Both the position numbers and the translations under genes were made by a program. The notes below the pieces were generated by a model, which was given only the letters and a program-made list of their open reading frames with translations, was not told the origin of the DNA and did no database searches. Below are positions 5,728 to 10,582 of a stretch of 10,582 nt of DNA, piece by piece; the first letter of the stretch is position 1; the number at the start of each line of letters is the position of its first letter. This DNA is from Acidiferrobacter sp. Its GTDB lineage: Bacteria; Pseudomonadota; Gammaproteobacteria; Arenicellales; UBA868. Location of the stretch: assembly GCA_002694065.1 (NCBI GenBank), contig NZKZ01000011.1, positions 1 to 10,582 of the forward strand. Reading direction: 5' to 3'.

Positions 5728-8639
5728 GGTGTTTGGACTTCCTCTTCGTAGTAATCAATCGGCGGACAACTGCAGACCAGAGTTTTATCACCTTGGACGT
5801 TGTCTACGCGTCCAACCGGAGGCCAATACTTATCCCGACGAGTGGCAGGGGAGGGGAAGAAGGCGACTTCGAGGGGATAGGGTCGATCCCAGCCTCCCTG
5901 CGTCAGCAAGTGAAGTGAGTGGGGCGCATTCCTGAGAACATTATTCTCAGGATCCTGCTGGCCTGCCTCGATCTCGGCAATTTCCCCTCTGATCGAGATC
6001 AGCGCGTCACAGAAGCGGTCGAGTTCCTCTCGTGACTCGCTTTCAGTCGGCTCAATCATGAACGAATCCGCGACGGGCCAGGACATTGTCGGCGCATGAA
6101 AACCGTAATCCATGAGCCGTTTGGCAACGTCCTCTACCGTAATGCCGCAGGATTCCCGGATGGCCGACAGGTCCACAATGCACTCGTGTGCCACCAGGCC
6201 GTTATTCCCGGTATAGACGACAGGATAGTATTCATTCAGCCGCTTGGCGACGTAGTTCGCGTTCAAGATGGCAATCTCGGTTGCCCGCCGGAGGCCTGAT
6301 GCTCCAAGCAGTGCGATATAAGCCCAGGAGATTGGAAGGATGCTCGCTGAACCCCAGGGCGCAGCTGAGACCTGCCCGATAGTTGCGCGACCCCCTGACG
6401 CGGGGTTAACCCCCTCGACCAGGACATGATCTGGAAGATAGGGAGCCAAATGCGACAGCACCCCAATAGGACCCATGCCCGGGCCGCCGCCGCCATGAGG
6501 AATAGCAAACGTTTTGTGCAGATTGATGTGGGCGACATCCGCTCCGATCTCGGCCGGCCTGCAGATGCCGACCAGCGCGTTGAGATTCGCGCCGTCCATG
6601 TAGACCTGCCCACCATGGTGATGAACAATTTGGCAAATATCCCGCACCCGCTCCTCAAAGACACCGTGCGTGGAGGGATAGGTGATCATGAGTGCAGCCA
6701 GTTCTTCCTGGTGGGTTGCTGCCTTGTCGCGAAGGTCATTCAAGTCGACGTTGCCGTCTTCATCACATTTGACAATGACTACCCGCATTCCTGCCATGAC
6801 GGCACTGGCCGGGTTGGTACCGTGCGCGGAAGACGGAATCAGACAGACGTCCCGGTGACCCTGACCGTTGGCTTCATGAAAGGCCCGGATACAGAGCAAG
6901 CCGGCGTATTCCCCCTGGGAGCCGGCGTTGGGCTGTAGGGAGATGGCGTGGAACCCTGTGATCTCACACAGCATATCCTCGAGCTCCTCAAAAAGTTGCT
7001 GGTAGCCCTGGGTTTGTTCGAGCGGCGCGAACGGATGCAGATTTGTGAAATCCCGTATAGAGATAGTCTGCAACTCAGACGTTGCATTGAGCTTCATCGT
7101 GCACGAGCCCAACGGAATCATCGACCGCCCAAGACTGACGTCTTTGCTGGCGGTACGGCGCATGTAGCGCATCATTTCTGTCTCAGACCGGTATCGATGG
7201 AAAATCTCGTGCTCAAGATAAGGAGAGTCGCGAACCAGTTCAGGCGGAATGGCGCTTTTGACCTCGGCATCCAATGCCTCGATATCAAGACGGTGATGTG
7301 CGTGGGTATCAAAGACTTTCCAGAGCGTCAGCAGGTTCTCACGCTTGGTGGTTTCATCGAAACTGATCCCCAGGTGATCGGCGTCAATGACCCGGAGATT
7401 GATTCGAGATTCGCGGGCCCGCGCAGCCAGCCGACCTGCGAGACCCGGAACGTGTACCGAAATAGTGTCAAAGAAGTGCGGCTCAACGATTTCGTAGCCG
7501 ATACGTGTTAACCCTTCTGCGAGAATGCAGGTCAGTCGATGTACCCGACTGGCAATGGTCTTGAGCCCTTCGGGACCGTGATACATCGCGTACAGGGTCG
7601 AGATGTTGGCCAGAAGGACTTGGGCCGTGCAGATATTGCTGGTGGCTTTTTCTCGCCGAATATGCTGCTCGCGTGTTTGCAGCGCCATCCTGAGCGCGGA
7701 CCGCCCCTGGGCATCTTTGGATACCCCGATGATGCGCCCCGGTATTGAGCGTTTGTGGGCATCACGCGTTGCGAAAAACGCAGCATGAGGACCGCCATAA
7801 CCCATAGGCACGCCAAACCGCTGGGAACTGCCTATCACAATGTCGGCGCCCATCTCACCTGGGGGCTTAACAAGTGTCAGGGAGAGAATATCTGCCGCGA
7901 CGACGGCCAGCGCCTTTTTTTCGTGTGCCAGTGAGATGACATCGCTGAGATTGTGCAGTCCGCCGGTTGAGGCAGGGTACTGGAGCAGTACTCCGAAACA
8001 TTCCCTGCGGGCCAGTTCCTTGTCGGGATTGCCGACCAGGATTTCGAAGCCCATAAAGCCTGCTCGGGTTTTGATGACTGCAAGCGTCTGCGGGTGGACC
8101 CGATCATCAACGAAAAATACATTGGATTTCGCTTTTGACAGGCGCCGGCACATACTCATTGCTTCCGCACCGGCCGTCGCCTCATCCAGCAGGGAGGCAT
8201 TGGCAAGCTCCATTCCGGTCAAGTCACAGATCATCTGCTGGAAGCTCAGCAGGACTTCAAGTCGCCCCTGACTGACTTCGGCCTGGTAAGGTGTGTAGGC
8301 CGTATACCAGTCAGGATTTTCGAATACGTTTCTACGGATGACCGGCGGCATGACGGTCCCGTGATATCCACAGCCGATCATGGAGACAAAGACCTGATTA
8401 CGGTGACGCATATGGCGCAGGTACGTGCTCGCGGCGCGTTCGCTTCTTGGGGGATCCATCTCGAGTCCGCGCTCGCTGATGATATTGGCGGGTACGACCT
8501 GATTAATCAGGTCATCGACACTGCGGCATCCCAACTCGGCAAGCATTGCTTCAATATCGGCGTCCGATGGCCCAATATGCCGGCGGATGAAATCGCCATG
8601 CATCTCAAGCTCAGTGAGCGTGGTGTGGGGCTCCGTCAT
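5724..8639 (-). CDS. gcvP: Glycine dehydrogenase (aminomethyl-transferring), P protein
   Basis: This PLP enzyme decarboxylates glycine and transfers the aminomethyl group to lipoyl-GcvH, releasing CO2. It is a single chain of 971 residues, the fused form usual in proteobacteria, rather than the split gcvPA/gcvPB. The N-terminal half has HIGPSD (21-26), YTAYTPYQAEVSQGRLE (about 113-128), the DEATAGAEAM segment (152-161) and FGVPMGYGGPHAAFF (275-289). The C-terminal catalytic half has GSCTMKLNAT (511-520), PNAGSQGEYAGL (570-581), SSAHGTNPASA (603-613) and the PLP lysine in NLHKTF (K709), followed by the glycine-rich HGGGGPGMG loop. The C-terminus has RVDNVQGDKTLVCSCPP. The ATG at 8639 has a strong Shine-Dalgarno AGGAGAG (8652-8646) six bases upstream. 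It follows gcvH after 22 bp and overlaps lipA by 4 bases. Confidence 0.97.
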   Translation of the reverse strand: MTEPHTTLTELEMHGDFIRRHIGPSDADIEAMLAELGCRSVDDLINQVVPANIISERGLEMDPPRSERAASTYLRHMRHRNQVFVSMIGCGYHGTVMPPVIRRNVFENPDWYTAYTPYQAEVSQGRLEVLLSFQQMICDLTGMELANASLLDEATAGAEAMSMCRRLSKAKSNVFFVDDRVHPQTLAVIKTRAGFMGFEILVGNPDKELARRECFGVLLQYPASTGGLHNLSDVISLAHEKKALAVVAADILSLTLVKPPGEMGADIVIGSSQRFGVPMGYGGPHAAFFATRDAHKRSIPGRIIGVSKDAQGRSALRMALQTREQHIRREKATSNICTAQVLLANISTLYAMYHGPEGLKTIASRVHRLTCILAEGLTRIGYEIVEPHFFDTISVHVPGLAGRLAARARESRINLRVIDADHLGISFDETTKRENLLTLWKVFDTHAHHRLDIEALDAEVKSAIPPELVRDSPYLEHEIFHRYRSETEMMRYMRRTASKDVSLGRSMIPLGSCTMKLNATSELQTISIRDFTNLHPFAPLEQTQGYQQLFEELEDMLCEITGFHAISLQPNAGSQGEYAGLLCIRAFHEANGQGHRDVCLIPSSAHGTNPASAVMAGMRVVIVKCDEDGNVDLNDLRDKAATHQEELAALMITYPSTHGVFEERVRDICQIVHHHGGQVYMDGANLNALVGICRPAEIGADVAHINLHKTFAIPHGGGGPGMGPIGVLSHLAPYLPDHVLVEGVNPASGGRATIGQVSAAPWGSASILPISWAYIALLGASGLRRATEIAILNANYVAKRLNEYYPVVYTGNNGLVAHECIVDLSAIRESCGITVEDVAKRLMDYGFHAPTMSWPVADSFMIEPTESESREELDRFCDALISIRGEIAEIEAGQQDPENNVLRNAPHSLHLLTQGGWDRPYPLEVAFFPSPATRRDKYWPPVGRVDNVQGDKTLVCSCPPIDYYEEEVQTP

Positions 8640-8661
8640 CGTTTTCTCTCCTGGTCCTGGC

Positions 8662-9039
8662 TCAATCGAGACTGCTGATGAGATCCTGATAGGCAGTTTC
8701 GTCCATCAGGGAATCAAGATCCCCCGTCGAGTCCACCCGAACGCGGTAGAACCAACCTTCTCCCGTGGGATCCTCATTCACCTTTTCAGGCTCGTCGCTC
8801 AGCGCGGAGTTGACCTCAATAATGGTTCCGTTGACAGGGGATTTGATGTCTCCCGCAGCCTTGACGGACTCAATCACCACGACTTCCTGGCCGGCATTGA
8901 TCTGGGCCCCGGCTTCGGGCAGTTCAACATAGACCAACTCGCCTAATTGGTCTTGTGCGTAGTCGGTAATCCCAATGGTGACGACATCTCCCTCGAGGCG
9001 CGCCCATTCATGCTCGGCGGTAAATTTCAAGTCAGTCAT
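8662..9039 (-). CDS. gcvH: Glycine cleavage system H protein (lipoyl carrier)
   Basis: GcvH shuttles the aminomethyl intermediate between P and T proteins and electrons to the L protein on a lipoyl arm. It has 125 residues, the normal family size of about 125-130. It starts MTDLKFTAEHEW, contains the GITDYAQDQLGELVYVELPE hallmark (about 23-42), and carries the lipoylated lysine in ESVKAAGDI (K60). E. coli-type proteins have AASDI here, so the glycine is a small variation. The C-terminal NEDPTGEGWFYRV segment is typical. The open frame extends 52 codons upstream into gcvT, but the family N-terminus and an AGGAG 10 bases before ATG 9039 fix the start. Its AGGAG overlaps the TAG stop of gcvT (gap 13 bp), suggesting coupled translation. 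LipA, encoded two genes downstream, would complete its cofactor. Confidence 0.97.
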   Translation of the reverse strand: MTDLKFTAEHEWARLEGDVVTIGITDYAQDQLGELVYVELPEAGAQINAGQEVVVIESVKAAGDIKSPVNGTIIEVNSALSDEPEKVNEDPTGEGWFYRVRVDSTGDLDSLMDETAYQDLISSLD

Positions 9040-9052
9040 TATCTTCTTTCTC

Positions 9053-10159
9053 CTACGGTTTTCGATGGTAGCGGTGAGGCACAAAAGGCAGGCCACATAC
9101 GGTGACAGACAGGGTTTTGTTTCGAACCTGAGCCTCGAGGGTGCCTCCTGCTTCGGACAGCGACGCCGGGACATAGGCCATGGCGATCGGGGCACTCAGG
9201 CTTGGCCCAAAGCCCCCGCTCGTCACTTCGCCGACGTGCACTCCGTCAGGCGTGAGCAAAGGGGCGTGCGCCCGGACAGGAGCCTTACCGTCCGGCCGGA
9301 TGCCGACCCGGACTCGGCTGGCCCCTTGTTCGATTTCTGACAGGATACGCTCGGCACCGGGAAATCCACCGGCACGTTCTCCTCCTGATCTCCTGCAGGC
9401 GGGAATGGCCCATTGCAGCCCTGCTTCGATCGGAGTGGTATCCGGACCAATGTCGTTACCGTGCAGACAAAGACCCGCCTCTAATCGCAAGGTATCACGC
9501 GCTCCGAGTCCGATGGGAGTCACTCCCTCGAGAGTGAGCAGTAGGCTCGCGAGTTCAGACACAGATATCCGGTCGATCGAGATCTCAAAGCCATCTTCGC
9601 CGGTGTAGCCGCTACGAGTAACGAAGCAAGGTCGGTCAGCGACCTTGATCTCTGCGGCTTGCATGAAGCCCAGCTTTGCGGCGCCCGGAGCTATCGACTC
9701 CAACGCGGTTGCGGCTTGCGGACCTTGCAGCGCCAGCAGCGCCCGGTCTTCATTTAAAGTGATCTCGATACCCGGGATTGCGTTTTCTTCTAAGAATGCA
9801 ACGTCGGTATCTTTATTTGCCGCATTGACGACCAGGCAGTATTCATCCCGAAGACGATAAACCATGAGGTCATCCAGGATGCCCCCCGTTTCTGTTGTGA
9901 GGAAACTGTAACGCTGGGCGCCCTCTTTGAGCCCGACGATATCTGTGGGCAACAGGGTTTCGAGCCACTCCGGGGTTTTTTCTCCTGTAATTCTGATTTG
10001 ACCCATGTGGGAGACATCGAATAGGCCTGCTTGGGTCCGGACATTAAGGTGTTCCGCAATGATGCCGGTGGGGTAGTGAACCGGCATTTCGTAACCTGCG
10101 AACGGAACCATCTTGGCTCCGAGCTCAAGGTGCAGGTCGTGAAGCGGAGTCCGTTTCAC
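9053..10159 (-). CDS. gcvT: Aminomethyltransferase, T protein of the glycine cleavage system
   Basis: GcvT transfers the methylene group from aminomethyl-lipoyl-GcvH to tetrahydrofolate, forming 5,10-methylene-THF and releasing ammonia. It has 368 residues, full length. Family signatures are TPLHDLHLELGAKMVPFAGYEMPVHY at the N-terminus, FDVSHMGQI (47-55), the catalytic aspartate region GGILDDLMVY (92-101), SGYTGEDGFEI, GLGARDTLRLEAGLCLHGND, the AGGFPGAERIL hinge, TSGGFGPSL and the terminal GLPFVPHRYHR. The start is GTG 10159 without an obvious Shine-Dalgarno; no in-frame ATG precedes the conserved N-terminus. A seven-codon ORF starting at ATG 10179 ends in a TGA that overlaps this GTG. It is the first gene of the gcvT-gcvH-gcvP-lipA operon and is divergent from the asparaginase-family gene. 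Confidence 0.96.
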   Translation of the reverse strand: MKRTPLHDLHLELGAKMVPFAGYEMPVHYPTGIIAEHLNVRTQAGLFDVSHMGQIRITGEKTPEWLETLLPTDIVGLKEGAQRYSFLTTETGGILDDLMVYRLRDEYCLVVNAANKDTDVAFLEENAIPGIEITLNEDRALLALQGPQAATALESIAPGAAKLGFMQAAEIKVADRPCFVTRSGYTGEDGFEISIDRISVSELASLLLTLEGVTPIGLGARDTLRLEAGLCLHGNDIGPDTTPIEAGLQWAIPACRRSGGERAGGFPGAERILSEIEQGASRVRVGIRPDGKAPVRAHAPLLTPDGVHVGEVTSGGFGPSLSAPIAMAYVPASLSEAGGTLEAQVRNKTLSVTVCGLPFVPHRYHRKP

Positions 10160-10272
10160 TTTATGTGAGCGGTAGGCATTTCGTTATGGTCGTTTTTTTG
10201 GGACCGAATGTAGTATATCGTCAGGTCTAGCCGAATAACTGCTTAAGTCTTTTTTTATCCAAGTTTCTTGCG
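10160..10272. promoter_or_regulatory. Divergent promoter region for the gcv operon and the asparaginase-family gene
   Basis: This 113-bp spacer separates divergent start codons. Toward gcvT there is a good -10 hexamer, TATACT (10217-10212), but the sequence 17 bp upstream (AGTTAT, 10240-10235) is a poor -35. An A-tract lies just upstream of that (seven T on the plus strand at 10250-10256) and could act as an UP-like element. A second seven-T run sits at 10193-10199. Toward the plus-strand gene I find no convincing -35/-10 pair and no strong Shine-Dalgarno. A weak -35 would fit activator dependence, but that is inference. I looked for glycine-riboswitch sequence features and saw none. Confidence 0.5.
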
Positions 10273-10582
10273 ATGCGCATAAATCCCGTTCTGGTTGAGG
10301 TGACACGCGGTGATATGGTGGAGAGCCGTCACCGTGGCGCTATAGCCGTGGTGCAGGCGAATGGTCAGACCAGGCTCGCCGTCGGTGATACCCATAGACT
10401 GGTGTACCCGCGTTCTGCGATCAAGCCTCTCCAGGCTATCTACGCCGTAGAAAGTGGTGCGGCCGAGGCGTTCAATTTGACCGATGTGGAATTGGCACTT
10501 GCCTGCGCTTCCCATAACGGCGAGCGAGAGCACATCTCTACTGTTCGTGCCTGGCTGGCCCGTTTAGGGCTCGCGGAAGAGG
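10273..10582 (+). CDS. Asparaginase II family protein (Rhizobium etli ReAV type), N-terminal part, cut by window end
   Basis: The frame runs from ATG 10273 to the window edge, giving 103 residues plus one base; the full protein should be about 330 residues. Proteins of this family (Pfam Asparaginase_II) hydrolyse L-asparagine to aspartate and ammonia and are unrelated in fold to E. coli AnsA/AnsB. Visible signatures are NPVLVEVTRGDMVESRHRG at the N-terminus, YPRSAIKPLQA (45-55) and CASHNGEREH (78-87). Ser48, Lys51 and Ser80 fall at the positions I recall for the catalytic residues of R. etli ReAV; the partner lysine near 263 lies outside the window. The ATG matches the family N-terminus, though no strong Shine-Dalgarno precedes it. 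It is divergent from gcvT across 113 bp. The family assignment is confident, enzymatic activity less so, because some members are untested. Confidence 0.88.
   Translation, partial: MRINPVLVEVTRGDMVESRHRGAIAVVQANGQTRLAVGDTHRLVYPRSAIKPLQAIYAVESGAAEAFNLTDVELALACASHNGEREHISTVRAWLARLGLAEE

Noticed and set aside
6948..7511. 187-codon open frame on the plus strand inside gcvP
   Set aside because: It is antisense to a fully conserved stretch of gcvP, has no ribosome site, and its translation resembles no protein family. The same applies to the plus-strand frames at 6426-6938, 8361-8678 and 4185-4667.
9040..9195. 52-codon upstream extension of gcvH
   Set aside because: It overlaps gcvT almost entirely. 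The family N-terminus (MTDLKFTAEHEW) and AGGAG site place the start at 9039.
10160..10272. Glycine riboswitch in the gcvT leader
   Set aside because: The space is short, and I see none of the conserved glycine aptamer core sequences or a terminator-like expression platform.
10255..10533. 92-codon minus-strand frame at the right edge
   Set aside because: It lies opposite the plus-strand asparaginase-family gene, whose frame carries clear family motifs with Ser48, Lys51 and Ser80.
1..10582. CRISPR array, transposon, prophage or toxin-antitoxin system
   Set aside because: No regularly spaced repeats, transposase-like frames, terminal inverted repeats or small paired genes are visible. The window is filled by housekeeping and transport operons.

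Overview
The window reads as bacterial chromosome, most likely from a proteobacterium. The general L-amino-acid ABC transporter has the Aap/Bzt layout with two unusually large permeases, the glycine decarboxylase is a single chain of about 970 residues, and the start sites follow ordinary Shine-Dalgarno practice. A gammaproteobacterium is my best guess, but this rests on family resemblance and not on a search. I see no insertion sequence, phage gene, CRISPR array, tRNA or rRNA. Every recognised gene is intact except the two cut by the window edges.

Layout: (1) 2-175, plus strand: the last 57 codons of a gene I do not recognise, convergent with what follows. (2) 235-4528, minus strand: an aapJ-aapQ-aapM-aapP operon encoding a periplasmic binding protein, two inner-membrane permeases and an ATPase for uptake of L-amino acids. 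A 129-bp gap holding two tandem GC-rich hairpins separates the binding-protein gene from the permeases. (3) 4529-4779: a 251-bp intergenic region that probably carries the aap promoter. (4) 4780-10159, minus strand: a gcvT-gcvH-gcvP-lipA operon encoding the T, H and P proteins of the glycine cleavage system, followed by lipoyl synthase. All junctions are tight, including a 4-base GTGA overlap between gcvP and lipA. (5) 10160-10272: a 113-bp divergent promoter region. (6) 10273 to the window end, plus strand: the first 103 codons of an asparaginase II (Rhizobium etli-type) family protein.

How the genes fit together: GcvP decarboxylates glycine and passes the aminomethyl group to the lipoyl arm of GcvH. 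GcvT moves the one-carbon unit to tetrahydrofolate and releases ammonia. LipA inserts the two sulfurs that turn octanoyl-GcvH into lipoyl-GcvH, so the operon encodes both the machine and the last step in making its cofactor. The shared L protein (Lpd) and the octanoyltransferase LipB are not in the window. Together with the Aap importer and the divergent asparaginase, the region looks like an amino-acid uptake and catabolism neighbourhood feeding one-carbon and nitrogen metabolism; that functional link is inference.

I found no previously undescribed system. The observations most worth checking are the lipA-gcv translational coupling, the paired hairpins downstream of aapJ, an 18-bp perfect palindrome inside gcvP, and a seven-codon upstream ORF overlapping the GTG start of gcvT.
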